Shown: positions 20,901 to 32,895, counted from the stretch's first letter. The stretch is DNA of 64,000 nucleotides from Nemertoderma westbladi (GCA_032718475.1 JAUCBJ010006718.1:1-64000), one strand, 5' to 3'. Notes: a model not told the origin generated them from the sequence alone. Numbers and translations are program-made.

Positions 20901-23496
20901 AGTGCAATTGGACTCTGTGGCCAGCTGCTGGCTTGGTTGACTGACTGCTTTCATTACCAACCCAGTGCAACTGGACTCTGTGGCCAGCCGCTGGCTTGGT
21001 TGACTGACTGCTTTCCTTACCAACCGAATGCAACTGGACTCTGTGGCCAGCTGCTGGCTTGGTTGACTGACTGCTTTCCTTACCAACCGTGTGCAACTGG
21101 ACTCTGTGGCCAGCTGCTGGCTTGGTTGACTGACTGCTTTCCTTACCAACCCAGTGCAACTGGACTCTGTGGCCAGCCGCTGGCTTGGTTGACTGACTGC
21201 TTTCCTTACCAACCGAATGCAACTGGACTCTGTGGCCAGCTGCTGGCTTGGTTGACTGACTGCTTTCCTTACCAACCCAGTGCAACTGGACTCTGTGGCC
21301 AGCTGCTGGCTTGGTTGACTGACTGCTTTCCTTACCAACCCAGTGCAACTAGACTCTGTGGCCAGCTGCTGGCTTGGTTGACTGACTGCTTTCCTTACCA
21401 ACCCAGTGCAACTGGACTCTGTGGCCAGCCGCTGGCTTGGTTGACTGACTGCTTTCCTTACCAATCGAGTGCAACTGTACTCTGTGGCCAGCCGCTGGCT
21501 TGGTTGACTGACTGCTTTCCTTACCAACCGAGTGCAACTGGACTCGGTGGCCAGCTGCTGGCTTGGTTGACTGAATGCTTCCCTTACCAACCCAGTGCAA
21601 CTGGACTCTGTGGCCAGCCGCTGGCTTGGTTGACTGACTGCTTTCCTTACCAACCGAATGCAACTGGACTCTGTGGCCAGCTGCTGGCTTGGTTGACTGA
21701 CTGTTTTCCTTACCAACCCAGTGCAACTGGACTCTGTGGCCAGCTGCTGGCTTGGTTGACTGACTGCTTTCCTTACCAACCGAGTGCAACTGGACTCTGT
21801 GGCCAGCTGCTGGCTTGGTTGACTGACTGCTTTCCTTACCAACCGAGTGCAACTGGATTCTGTGGCCAGCTGCTGGCTTGGTTGACTGACTGCGTTCCTT
21901 ACCAACCGAATGCAACTGGACTCTGTGGCCAGCTGCTGGCTTGGTTGACTGACTGCTTTCCTTACCAACCAAGAGCAGCTGGACTCTGTGGCCAGCTGCT
22001 GGCTTGGTTGACTGACTGCTTTCCTTACCAACCGAATGCAACTGGACTCTGTGGCCAGCTGCTGGCTTGGTTGACTGACTGCTTTCCTTACCAACCCAGT
22101 GCAACTGGACTCTGTGGCCAGCTGCTAGCTTGGTTGACTGACTGCTTTCCTTACCAACCCATTGCAACTGGACTCTGTGGCCAGCTGCTGGCTTGGTTGA
22201 CTGACTGCTTTCCTTACCAACCAAGTGCAGCTGGACTCTGTGGCCAGCCGCTGGCTTGGTTGACTGACTGCTTTCCTTACCAATCGAGTGCAACTGGACT
22301 CTGTGGCCAGCTGCTGGCTTGGTTGACTGACTGCTTTCCTTACCAACCGAGTGCAACTGGACTCTGTGGCCAGCTGCTGGCTTGGTTGACTGACTGCTTT
22401 CCTTACCAACCGAGTGCAACTGGACTCTGTGGCCAGCTGCTGGCTTGGTTGACTGACAGCTTTCCTTACCAACCCAGTGCAACTGGACTCTGTGGCCAGC
22501 TGCTGGCTTGGTTGACTGACTGCTTTCCTTACCAACCGAGTGCAGCTCGACTCTGTGGCCAGCTGCTGGCTTGGTTGACTGACTGCTTTCCTTACCAACC
22601 GTGTGCAACTGGACTCTGTGGCCAGCTGCTGGCTTGGTTGACTGACTGCTTTCCTTACCAACCGAGTGCAACTGGACTCTGTGGCCAGCTGCTGGCTTGG
22701 TTGACTGACTGCTTTCCTTACCAACCCAGTGCAACTGGACTCTGTGGCCAGCCGCTGGCTTGGTTGACTGACTGCTTTCTTTATCAACCGAGTGCAACTG
22801 GACTCTGTGGCCAGCTGCTGGCTTGGTTGACTGACTGCTTTCCTTACCAACCGTGTGCAACTGGACTCTGTGGCCAGCTGCTGGCTTGGTTGACTGACTG
22901 CTTTCCTTACCAACCCAGTGCAACTGGACTCTGTGGCCAGCCGCTAGCTTGGTTGACTGACTGCTTTCCTTACCAATCGAGTGCAACTGGACTCTGTGGC
23001 CAGCTGCTGGCTTGGTTGACTGACTGCTTTCCTTACCAACCGAGTGCAACTGGACTCTGTGGCCAGCTGCTGGCTTGGTTGACTGACTGCTTTCCTTACC
23101 AACCGAGTGCAACTGGATTCTGTGGCCAGCTGCTGGCTTGGTTGACTGACTGCTTTCCTTACCAACCGAATGCAACTGGACTCTGTGGCCAGCTGCTGGC
23201 TTGGTTGACTGACTGCTTTCCTTACCAACCAAGAGCAGCTGGACTCTGTGGCCAGCTGCTGGCTTGGTTGACTGACTGCTTTCCTTACCAACCCAGTGCA
23301 ACTGGACTCTGTGGCCAGCTGCTAGCTTGGTTGACTGACTGCTTTCCTTACCAACCGAGTGCAACTGGACTCTGTGGCCAGCTGCTGGCTTGGTTGACTG
23401 ACTGCTTTCCTTACCAACCCAGTGCAACTGGACTCTGTGGCCAGCTGCTGGCTTGGTTGACTGACTGCTTTCCTTACCAACCGAGTGCAACTGGAC
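17949..23496. repeat. 63-bp minisatellite, 88 units, derived from LINE-H reverse transcriptase
   Basis: From the first GGACTCTGTGG (17949) to the last GGAC (23493) is 5544 bp, exactly 88 x 63, so no net length change has accumulated. The unit encodes LCGQLLAWLTD in one plus frame, followed by TTCCTTACCAACCG, which is the FLTNR segment of RT in another frame. It is thus a tandem duplication of the RT stretch between motif A and motif B. Units differ by point changes only, at a few positions: CTG/CCGCTGG, and AACCGAATG/CCCAGTG/CCGAGTG/CCGTGTG/TCGAGTG. Because 63 is a multiple of three, long stop-free frames run on both strands (up to about 1380 codons); these are not genes. The array is cut by BEL-B and resumes at 36087. 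Confidence 0.95.
23492..23496. other. BEL-B target-site duplication, left copy (TGGAC)
   Basis: TGGAC precedes the left LTR and recurs at 36086-36090 after the right LTR. It is part of the 63-bp unit, so BEL-B entered the array after it had expanded. Confidence 0.9.
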
Positions 23497-24720
23497 TGTT
23501 CGCGCTTTCAGACCTTTGGCAGTTTAACCCGCCAAGTTAGGATGTCTTCTAGATAATAAATCGCTTTTAGCCTCTGACAAGTATTTGATTCACTACACTA
23601 GTTGAAACCAATCTGTGCGCGATCATTCACCCGCTGGATATACCCGGGAGATTGACTTCGACGGCTTAATCTTATTGCTATGTAAGCCTAATGTATTATT
23701 CGACTGACAGTATTATATAATCTCTGACAATATTATTCACCTTCGGGGAATATTAACAGTTCCTTTTGGACGTGGCGCTCTATCTATATAAACAGAGCTA
23801 TGACTTAAACTACATGCAACGATATGGCTTAGTTACAATTCACATATATGGCGCATTCTTTAGGAAATGCTTCGTTATCAGTCTCACTCATACACAATGC
23901 TGCACAATACTGCACACTGATCTGCCGATCTTCACTGATTTTAGTCACATATAAAAGGAACACAGACTGACTCATGTAGGGTCTATCAGATAACATTAGA
24001 TTCACTTCAAACCACTTTAACATAAGTCACAATCGTTATATGTAACCTGTCTCTCTTACCTTCGGTATATCAAGAATATTGGGTTTTCGGGGTTATTTCT
24101 CGTTATTCCAAATATAATATTTCATCAACCATATAATGAATAACCGACAGTAAATAGCAGTATAACGTTATAAAAGTATGCACGACAAGACCAGCCAAGC
24201 ATTGAGTAAGATGTTAACCATTGAGTTACCCAGTGTGATGTCAGATAACGGATATATGTCCTTATAATTAAGCCTACTAGTGTTAGGCTAAAAGCAGAAA
24301 AGCACAAATATTCCAAAAGCCGTTCTTTCTTGGCTCAGGACTGAATGATAACACTGCCCATAAAGCATTGCGTGATTTCTAGGAAATTTCTGTACAAGAA
24401 CAGTAAAAACGCTCTGATTGGTTGACTGAACTGAGAGGCACCGTAGAACAAAGAAAATCGACACGTATACAGCTCAGCTGTTAACCGTCGTCATAGTAAC
24501 TACTGTTTCAAGAGGATCTAGCTATTTTGCGTCATAGAATTGCCATAGAATCACCAACCATGTCCCCCAAAGTACACATACGGAAGAAATAGCTCTTAGG
24601 TCCTCTAAAAAACACCGATACAGCAATAATACGGCCTCTTACGCCTACTAAACCAACTACAGAGTATTTTACGGGAAAAATAAGGAAAAATAACCGGGCA
24701 ATTCCGCAAAAGCTTTTACA
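23497..24720 (-). mobile_element. BEL-B 3' LTR
   Basis: It is the same length as the 5' LTR and differs from it at about six bases (for example near 23546, 23969, 23987, 24211, 24267 and 24325). On the minus strand it begins TGTAAAAGCTTTTGC and ends GCGCGAACA. Confidence 0.95.
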
Positions 24721-25622
24721 CCGCTCCCAGAAAATGGGATTTTCAGTCTATAAAATATAAAAATCACAGTTTCTAAAACATAAAGATACTCTAAACAGTT
24801 AGTTTTTCTTGCGCGGACGGCGTTCACGCAGTTTCCCGAGGCCAGCAAGAGTCCTTTTCTCTTTGGGGCGAGCCACTTTACTAGAAAGGCTATAACTCCT
24901 GGGTAAAGGGTGCAATACAATTGCATTAGAAGGTTTGGGTTTACGGTCGGTGTCTCATCCATTTCGATATGCTTCTCCTCGAGCTGATTTTCCTCCGCTT
25001 GTCATGGGATACGTTCGTCCAAAACTCTCGCAGAGAATAGGGTTTTCTAAGCTTGATATCTTCTTAGAGATTCGAGATTTCCCAATCGAACTGAGATAAG
25101 GCCAATTCGTTTATCGATTGGACTTACTGTTATAACTTACGTTTATCTGAACAAACGCAGGTTTCTTTTTTGATCTTTATAGAATAGCGTTTAACTCGTT
25201 TCGTACAACGCTCTCCTTCACCTTGATGAAGGGTTGTATCGCGTTAAACGGGGACGACCATACGGTTGGATAGTGATATTAGGTGTCCGCGTCACAATCC
25301 GGCTAGGTAAGATGGGCGGCTAGCTAGAAATCACTGTCGGAGTGTTACCGATTAATTGTTAGGGTAGCACTAGATCTTTGAACAGTGAATACAGTCCGCG
25401 AGGATCCGCGACACCACCAGGATCGCAGGTCTGAGGTCCAACTAAGGAATGAGGAGGTTTGACCGAGTATTCCGGGACTCTGATCGTAGGTTTACTCCAG
25501 GATCGTTCGAGCCGAGTGAGCATAGGTGATACGTCAAACAAGTTTCGCTCGAAACTCCAGTAAATATAACGAGCACAACTGTGTTTAACACAACGTTTCC
25601 GTGGATGTTTATGTCTTTCCGT
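24721..25622 (-). other. BEL-B internal region between accessory ORF and 3' LTR
   Basis: No ORF of note on either strand. A modest purine-rich stretch (CTGGGAGCGG on the minus strand, 24721-24730) abuts the 3' LTR and is the candidate polypurine tract. Confidence 0.5.
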
Positions 25623-26297
25623 TTATTGGCTGGGTCTAGGGCATTTATCGTAATAATACCAAAGACGCACGTCTTGAAGGGGAAACGCGGGTGATCGCTC
25701 TCCAGTTTTACAATATTCCTCCATCTGTTCGAAGCTATCTGGAACGACAGGTAGCGGTCGATCGGCGGTAAGATACATCATCGTAAAATAGAGCCGTTTG
25801 AGTTCCATCATAGGGTCTGGATGTATACCTTGAGGATATCGAGTTTCGAGGTTTTGTTGACTGGCAATATTGAGATAGGTCTCTCTTAGGAATTCTAGAT
25901 AGTCGTTGAAGTCGCGACGTTTATCAGGTTCTTCAACGTCTTCCCTCTCGAGTCTGTTTCGAATAGAGTTCTCGTGTTCTATTCTCGATTTATCGTTTCG
26001 ACTCCGCTGGGTATGATATTTAAATAAAACCATTTCCCTTTCGGTGTCTATATCGTCGGTGTCGTGTAAATCAATAGGATGACCAGTAGTCAAGAAGTCC
26101 ATATACGTACCATTACGATGCGTATAGCGAGCGGTGAATTTTCCATAGTCCAATTCACGCGTAAGTTACTTCCAGGAAATCGTAGGTTCGATATAACGAC
26201 CATCATCCTCCGTAGTAGTTGGACTAGTATCACCGCGTATCAAGCTATCAACAAACGCTTGAAAGTAGAGTATATCGCTCCCTGATACCAAGACCAT
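25623..26297 (-). pseudogene. BEL-B accessory ORF of unknown function, one in-frame stop
   Basis: An uninterrupted frame of 176 codons (26153-25623) extends upstream in the same frame to an ATG at 26297 if the single TAA at 26166-26168 is passed. The product is charged and Tyr-rich (DLHDTDDIDTEREM, NSIRNRLEREDVEEPDKRR, LKRLYFTMMYL, VRLWYYYDKCPRP). I see no signal peptide, membrane segment, zinc motif or catalytic signature, and it is not integrase. Its place, between pol remnant and 3' LTR, is where some retroelements keep an extra gene such as env, but nothing in the sequence supports env. Function unknown. Confidence 0.55.
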
Positions 26298-27972
26298 CTT
26301 CTATCAACTCCGTCATATCTGCTATATATGAGTTTATTAATATTATAATGAGTTTATATTTAGGCTAGCGAGCGTCGCTGCCTACCCCAATCAGCCCCCG
26401 GACAGTGCGAGATCCTCAGCGCCGATGTGTCGTCGCCGCTGTACTTTCGCCAATGACGTAGCCGCACAACGACAACGACAACCGGCACAAGTCACTCGAC
26501 TGTCCGTCCCAAAGGCTTAGATACACCTCAGGTTCTTACTGGAGAGTTAGGGTTACTTTCACAATTGCGACTCGCTACTGTAAACACACCTTAGTAGTAA
26601 CATTCGCCTATAAACTCACAAATACCACACACACAACTTGTCACAAATTACACACACTCGGGTCACTTGTCCATTAGTCAGTGCCTTCCAGAATGTCACG
26701 TTATTATCATGTATCCTTGGATACTAGCAGTGCGCTATTTATCCCCTATGCCACCCAATGGGACAAGCCTTCTATTGTTCTTTTAACTCAATTCTAATTC
26801 TAGCGTGGTTGTTGCTATGGTGACATTATGCAAAGCTAGCGGTAGAATTAGGGTAATTCCAATGCATACAGATCTGGGATGTTATTTAATAGTAATTCTT
26901 TAATGGTCAATGTCCTGTTTTATACATGGTTTTATGAATTTTATCGGCTATTGACTATGTTTGGGAGACTTTCGCACACTCATACGCATAAGAAGATAAA
27001 TCTCTGCTCCCTTGATCTATTAATTAATGGAATTTTGGGAATGTTATAAATTGCGTAAAAATGGCAATTTATTAAATTCATTAAAAGGCATGAATTTAAA
27101 TTTATTCCCTGAAATTTTATTATTTGATAATTAAATTGACATGTTTTGATTCTAGAACATGTCTGGGGACACAAGATCCTTAATTCTATGAAAATTGTCT
27201 TTTTAAGAATATCGGTAAATGCTACGATGTCTTAATTGACTAGAATTGTTGAAGGATCTGAATTTTACAGATTTTGATTTATTAGATTTGCAAATATTAA
27301 ATAATTAATATTTGAGATGGGCACCGATTTATTCCAGAACTTGTCTGGGGACGTTAACCACTGATTCTAGAATTTGTCTTTCAAGTATATCGGTGGGTGC
27401 CGCGATATCTTAATCGACTAGAATTACAGATGGTCAAAAGGTTTAACAGATTTATTTGCGTTTCACGCTACTGTTAGAGGGACATCACGCTACTATATGT
27501 ATTATTTAATATACGGTATGAGAGCAATATCGCACGAAGCAATGTCAGTGTGAAGAGGCAAGTCGTTTCCAAGGTCTACCCAGAGCTTGGTTTAGCCGAG
27601 ACACGAGGATCTGAACTTTGCATTCCTAATACTCTGCCTACCAATAATACTTAAATATAGTAGTGGCTTTATTGTACTTTAATAAGTACGGATATTTCAT
27701 CTTACTGTAGTCACGTATTTATAATATGATATGGGCAGTAAGGAAAGAGAAAAAGAATTATTTCTCGCCGTCGCACTAAATATATAATATACGTAATTAA
27801 ATAATAAACGCGAATATATATTGCACTAATCTACTAAATAATCTCTAAAATACCATACTACTAAATAAAATTAAATAAAACGATTAAAATAAAATTACAT
27901 AATAATACATACATAAATATAAAAATAAAACAAATACAAAATAATAGAGTCACACACCCACTCCATATGTTG
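26298..27972. other. BEL-B non-coding internal spacer
   Basis: No coding region is supported. A diverged segment of about 90 bp is present twice, at about 27157-27245 and 27342-27432 (TGTCTGGGGAC.., ATATCGGT.., TTAAT.GACTAGAATT). The rest is AT-rich. Confidence 0.5.
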
Positions 27973-30078
27973 TTACGTTATGGAGTCCCTAGATGTTTGA
28001 AGGATTAGGGAGGTGGTCGTGGGAAGAGAATCTTGCCTTCCACAGTTTCCGGAGAGTCCTCCATTCCCTTCCGGTAAACACAAACGACCGACTGGGTGAT
28101 TTAGTCGCTGCATCCCGAATACAATTCCAGGTTTCCTCTTCGTCCTGGAATAGTGACGATAGAAACATCGCTCTAGGTACACGACGGCCTTACAAAGCCG
28201 ATTCCAGGAGCTATAGTGGTCCGTCGCTCCCTGCAGGAGAGGTGAGAGTCCCTGCGAGACATCTGATGTTCCAGAGCTCCAATCGCTCTCTCTGATCTTC
28301 ATGAAGGATCCACTCGCGGTGGGGAGCTCCAGATCCACGGCGTCGTCCCTGGCAATATGTAATACCGACAGATCTATCCCGGGTTCAAATAACTCCGATC
28401 CACCCGTCCGGGTTTTAGGTTTGACTTTCTCCGCTCCCTTGGCTGGTCTAATCTCAGTCGGAGTAAGATGGGGAGGCCATTCATCCTCCTTACTCAGGAA
28501 GTCGGGTTCACCTAACCGGTCTGTAGTATCTGTCAGTTCTTGAGGAGTTGCTCCTCTGGAAGCGATGTCAGTTGGATTAAACTTCTTGGGGCAATATCTC
28601 CATTGATCTACATTGGAGCTAATATCATCATTATCTGAGGAGTATGGTGTTCCCTCAGTTGGGTCGTCTCCCTCACTAGTATCATCTTCCCATTCACTCA
28701 CCTGGCAGACGCGATCTTGAAGCAGTCTTTCTCTGAGCGTTCTTCGGGAAGGTCCAGTAAGGTACCAACCTACTCTAGTTCTTACCGCATAGGTCTGAAG
28801 TGGTTGCGGTTGAGCAGGTCGTTTCTCCAATGTCTCCAGCGCCTCATGCGCGTTTTGACCGATTAATATTTGTACTCCAGGATAATCGGTGTCGAATCTA
28901 GGAATGTTAAGTTGTTGGGCATGATCATCTTCGTCCCAATTATAAGGTTCCACTTGGGTGGTAGCGAAGTTCTTTATTGCCACCATTTTGACTGACCTTA
29001 TACTGTGTTCTCCTAGTTTATCCTGTGGAGTGGACAACTCACCTATATAATAGTCGGCAGCCACAGCAGATTTCCAAACCTGCATGATCCCTGACATGTT
29101 TAGCTTGGTTCGGAACTTGGGTTGTCCAGCAAAGATGTCTTCGGCTAGTTCTTTATCGATGAATGTTCCTGTGCTGCCGGAGTCCAGGAGGGCGTTCACT
29201 ATATAGCTCTTCTGAGGTCCGTGGACCCGTAACTGGACTACAGGAAACTCTCGGATTCCTACATTTGAAGTTGGCGCTTTCCAAGATTGTTGTTGATCTG
29301 AAGTAGTTAGGGTGAGGTCGTTGTCTGTGTCTTTCTCATACATGAGTGCTCGATATACTGCGGTGGTGTTTATTAAGTAACAGGATTCGTTTTCGTCGGA
29401 GAACTCGTCCGTATAGAATCCTTCCATCTCAGATTGATCAGTGTCGTTCACATCACTGAATTGGACATGTAGTTCGGAATCACTCACCTGACTCGGACTA
29501 TTTCGCTCGAATTCAGTGTGCAACAAGATATGATGTTTCGCACCGCACTTTGCACACCTTGCGTCGGAGTAACAGGTTCGTCGTTGGTGTCCTCGTCTGA
29601 GGCAATTATAACACAACCGCTTATCCCACATGACTTCACGTCTGTCCTTTAGTGATTTCCTCAGGAATTCATCACACGCACTTAAACGGTGGGGCCCATC
29701 GCACAGCACACATTTGGGCTTGATGTTACTTACTTTAACATGTGCTGTGTGGTGCACGTTCGTTCTTTCCTCGGGCTTTCTCACCTGAATTCTTTTGGGA
29801 GACGTAGGAGGAGTTTTTCTTACCTGTTCTCTCCTGTCATTGGTTCGAGACTTAAATTTACTTACCTGGTCTTTAGGCGTTTTATTGACATAATAAGATC
29901 TTTCAGTGTCTTTCCCGCTATCCTCTCCTTGAGAAGTCTGGCTTTCGCCGTCGTCTGTATAACACACTGGTGTTACCCTTCTCCTAGAAACGGGTTTCTC
30001 ACTTACCTTGTTTTCCAGTGTCTTCTCTCTGGACTGCCTTAGGAGCTGTAATTTCACTTCTCTATCTAAGAATGACAT
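27973..30078 (-). CDS. BEL-B zinc-knuckle/aspartic protease ORF with fused RNase H tail
   Basis: The frame has 701 residues. Cys/His motifs lie at about residues 122-190 (CVLCDGPHRLSAC, CYNCLRRGHQRRTC, CAKCGAKHHILLH), of which the second is a CX2CX4HX4C knuckle. The protease active site is LLDSGSTGTFID (about 298). The following conserved block is QILIGQNAHEALE and RTRVGWYLTGPSRR (about 400-445). After an acidic linker the frame jumps to WRYCPKKFNPTDIASRG (about 490), the sequence that normally lies after RNase H, skipping the whole RT. The ORF runs on to a diverged pre-integrase segment. It follows gag in the same frame after a single TGA (30082-30084). An internal deletion of RT is the simplest explanation. 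Confidence 0.75.
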   Translation of the reverse strand: MSFLDREVKLQLLRQSREKTLENKVSEKPVSRRRVTPVCYTDDGESQTSQGEDSGKDTERSYYVNKTPKDQVSKFKSRTNDRREQVRKTPPTSPKRIQVRKPEERTNVHHTAHVKVSNIKPKCVLCDGPHRLSACDEFLRKSLKDRREVMWDKRLCYNCLRRGHQRRTCYSDARCAKCGAKHHILLHTEFERNSPSQVSDSELHVQFSDVNDTDQSEMEGFYTDEFSDENESCYLINTTAVYRALMYEKDTDNDLTLTTSDQQQSWKAPTSNVGIREFPVVQLRVHGPQKSYIVNALLDSGSTGTFIDKELAEDIFAGQPKFRTKLNMSGIMQVWKSAVAADYYIGELSTPQDKLGEHSIRSVKMVAIKNFATTQVEPYNWDEDDHAQQLNIPRFDTDYPGVQILIGQNAHEALETLEKRPAQPQPLQTYAVRTRVGWYLTGPSRRTLRERLLQDRVCQVSEWEDDTSEGDDPTEGTPYSSDNDDISSNVDQWRYCPKKFNPTDIASRGATPQELTDTTDRLGEPDFLSKEDEWPPHLTPTEIRPAKGAEKVKPKTRTGGSELFEPGIDLSVLHIARDDAVDLELPTASGSFMKIRESDWSSGTSDVSQGLSPLLQGATDHYSSWNRLCKAVVYLERCFYRHYSRTKRKPGIVFGMQRLNHPVGRLCLPEGNGGLSGNCGRQDSLPTTTSLILQTSRDSIT

Positions 30079-30081
30079 GAG

Positions 30082-32895
30082 TCAGTAGGGATGAGTAGCC
30101 ATGACATCAGTCATGGTAGGGTCTCGTCGTTGTTGTTCCATCATATATAACACTTTCTTGTCCCAGCGTGTACCTACTCCACCCTTGGGCAAAGTAGATG
30201 CTAAGGCTCCTACAACCATAGAATTCTGGTATTCATGAGACTTACCTAGCCAATCTAATTGTCTACAGATCTCCTGAATCTCATCGGAAAACTCTATAAT
30301 CCCGCTGCTAAGAAACTTTCGGGGCGCCATTAATTTTGCATACAAATACCTAGCTATGTTATTCCTATTACCATACCTGATGTTTAGTGTATCCCAAACT
30401 TGTCTTAATCCGTCTGGATGTCCAATAAACTTTAACGCCATTAACTTGGGAGATCCTTCCAAGCACTCGATGATGAATCTAAGTTTCTCTCCATTAGATA
30501 GTACAGAGTTCTGTATGTTATCTTTGTAATATTCATTAAAAGGTAACCATTTCATCTCATCTCCATTGAACTTGACGATCTCTCCCACCTTTACCGCTTG
30601 TCGGGCTTCGGTTCTAGCCATTTGACGCGTAAAACTTTCTTGGGCCATCGTGTTATTTAATATCGAGTTATCGGTATATAAATTTCTCGGATTATGATCC
30701 GGTCTATAGGGAATATCATTATCAACAGGTCTATAATTACCCTTAATAGGGTTCACTATAGGAGTTTCTACTTCGCTAGCAGTATAGATGCATGTAGGCT
30801 CCACACCTTGCGCAGGAGATACTTCAGACCTAACAGGTTGACACTTTGTTACAGGGGGTGGTGGTATACCCTTTTGTGTATTTACTAATTTATCGCGTTC
30901 TAACGCGATACTTTGCTGCACTTCTTGCAACTCTAGCCTACTTTCCCTTACCGTGCCCTTGAATTGCTGAACGGTCTCCTGCATCTGTCCGAGCAGGAGA
31001 TCCATCCCCCGTCGTCTCTCATCCACCCATTCAACCGCCGAAGCAGGATTCGCCAACGTTGTAGCGGGCGGACGAGGGACAACGGGCAACAAATCATGAA
31101 TATTTCGCTCGGAGTCCAGGGCATGAGCTGTCTCATGGGCTGTTCTGCTGGGCACAGGTAGCTTAGTGCTGTGCAAAGGGAATTGAGAGGTAGTTTCAGG
31201 GAGTACAGGTGTCTCTACGACCGAAAGGGTGGCTTCGGGAACAGACCTAACTATTTCGGGCTCATCTACTATAGTAGGGAGTCTCTCTATTGTAATTATT
31301 TGGTCTGTGGGTTCTGTACTACCTAAGTTGGTGTTATTTAGTTGCCTTCTAACAGCTGGAGGCAAATCAGGCAATTTTTGACGGTGGGATGTTCTTTTAC
31401 GTCTGCTCAGGCAAGATCGATTTCCTTTGCCTTCAGTATCGGTGGTATCGCCTTCCTCAGATGATGTATAACCCTGTCTTTTGGGAGTAGATCGATTCAT
31501 CATCTGCATATTACTAGCTGTTAACTGTTTACTGAAGTCGTCTTGCTTCTCTTGAAGATTTTCCAACTCCAGTTGGGCGATCTCTTCAGCCGCTCTCCGT
31601 TCTGCTTCCGCCACCACTGCCGCTTTTGCCTCTGCCGCTGCTTCTGCTGCTGCCGCTTTTGCCTCTGCCGCTGCTTCTGCCAAGGTTGCTTTTCTTTCTG
31701 CCTCTGCCACTGCTGCTATCTTTCTGTCTTCTATACGTTTTTTCCTTACTTGTTCTTCTTGAACCTTAGCGATGCGGATGCTTTCATTGAATTTAGCTTG
31801 GTTCGCAGCTAACCTATCCACATCGATTGCATCCAACACATGCTGGGCTCCTTCACTATTAGGGCTAAGTCCGTCCAACCTTCTCCTCAACTCTTCATCA
31901 CCTACGAAACGCTGATAGTCTGACAGATAGATGTCAATGGCATCCCTCTTATGCGGTTTCTCTGCCGTCGCTTCACTTTCCACTTGGGAAAAAGTAGCGT
32001 CTGTTGATTCTCCATGGGTTGAGCGCTCCTCCAGCTGAGCTTTCCACTGAGTCGTTCCTTGCACCTGGAGGCTCACCCATTGAAACCAAGTCTTTACGGC
32101 AACTTGCAACGACGTGTCTTGTCTTCTTTTAGAAGCCTCCTCAAAGCCGATAAGATTAGCCTGATTCGTAGAATTCTTTCTCTAACTTGATAAAGCAGCT
32201 GTCCCTGCTCTTGAGGTCCTTGGGGTTGTTGAAACAGTTGTTTTTCTAATCGCTCCATGGAGCTCAAGAATCCCTGTACGTATCCGGCTGCGGACCTCTT
32301 CCACACAGCTGGATCGATGGTTTCCTTGGTTACTCCTATCCTGTGTATATCTTCCCAGGCAGCTTCTGATAAATCAAACGGGAGTCCGGGTCCGGGGAAG
32401 TTCCATTGCGACTCGACAATAGACTTCAGTTCTTCCCTTGTGTATCCCGCATAACTATCTTTAGTCGATCGCTTACTTCTCGCCCAATCGATCTGGTGTT
32501 CTTCCACCGCAATCAATAACCTAGTGAGTACGGCTGCAGGAAGGATGAGAAGGGGATCCGAATAAACCGCATCCATCATCTTTGCTCCGCGCTCGGGTGT
32601 CAGCTCTACAGTATCCTCACTACTGGAGCTGTCGGGCCGTTGAGAAATAAGTTATTGGCTCACGGGTTGTTGTTGTTCCGCTGCTTCTTGGTCCCGCTTG
32701 ACCTGAGCTCGAGTGCCTATGATAGACCTACGGTGTTGGATTAGCCTTAGGGTCTGATATTACTACAGGAGGGATGACTTTCCTTACAGTAGGAGGCGAA
32801 CTGAACTTAGATCTAGACGGTTCCACACCTCTATCTGTGTCGCAGATAGTTACATCTAATAAACTGTCTGACAGGTTCTGCTTAGTATCAGACAT
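30082..32895 (-). pseudogene. BEL-B gag, frameshifted N-terminal part
   Basis: The gag starts at an ATG at 32895 (MSDTKQNLSDSLLDV). It shifts frame near 32730, meets a TAA near 32657, continues through 32579-32094 (161 codons), and shifts again into the 675-codon frame 32109-30082. The long frame has an Ala/Glu/Lys coiled coil (about residues 105-205: KIAAVAEAERKATLAEAAAE) and a DUF1759-like domain at the C-terminus (VKFNGDEMKWLPFNEYYKD; LRQVWDTLNIRYGN). That domain is the capsid-type region of BEL/Pao gag. The frame ends ATHPY-TGA, three bases before the protease ORF ATG and in frame with it. Confidence 0.75.

Noticed and set aside
17893-23490. Very long ORFs of 700-1380 codons on both strands
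   Set aside because: They are stop-free readings of a 63-bp repeat. The unit comes from a LINE RT and includes a frameshift, and the frames on both strands are equally open.
17949-23496. CRISPR-like array
   Set aside because: Units are contiguous, with no spacers, and derive from an RT gene in a eukaryotic context.
23766-24316. Small ORFs repeated at 35131-35681
   Set aside because: They lie within the two copies of the BEL-B LTR; duplication reflects the LTRs, not genes.
25623-26297. Calling the BEL-B accessory ORF an envelope gene
   Set aside because: No signal peptide, transmembrane segment or cysteine pattern is visible; position alone is not enough.
27993-28543. Plus-strand ORFs antisense to the BEL-B protease ORF
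   Set aside because: They match no domain and lie fully antisense to a recognised coding frame.
31543-31812. Plus-strand Cys-rich small ORF
   Set aside because: Antisense of the Ala/Glu coiled coil in BEL-B gag; no independent support.
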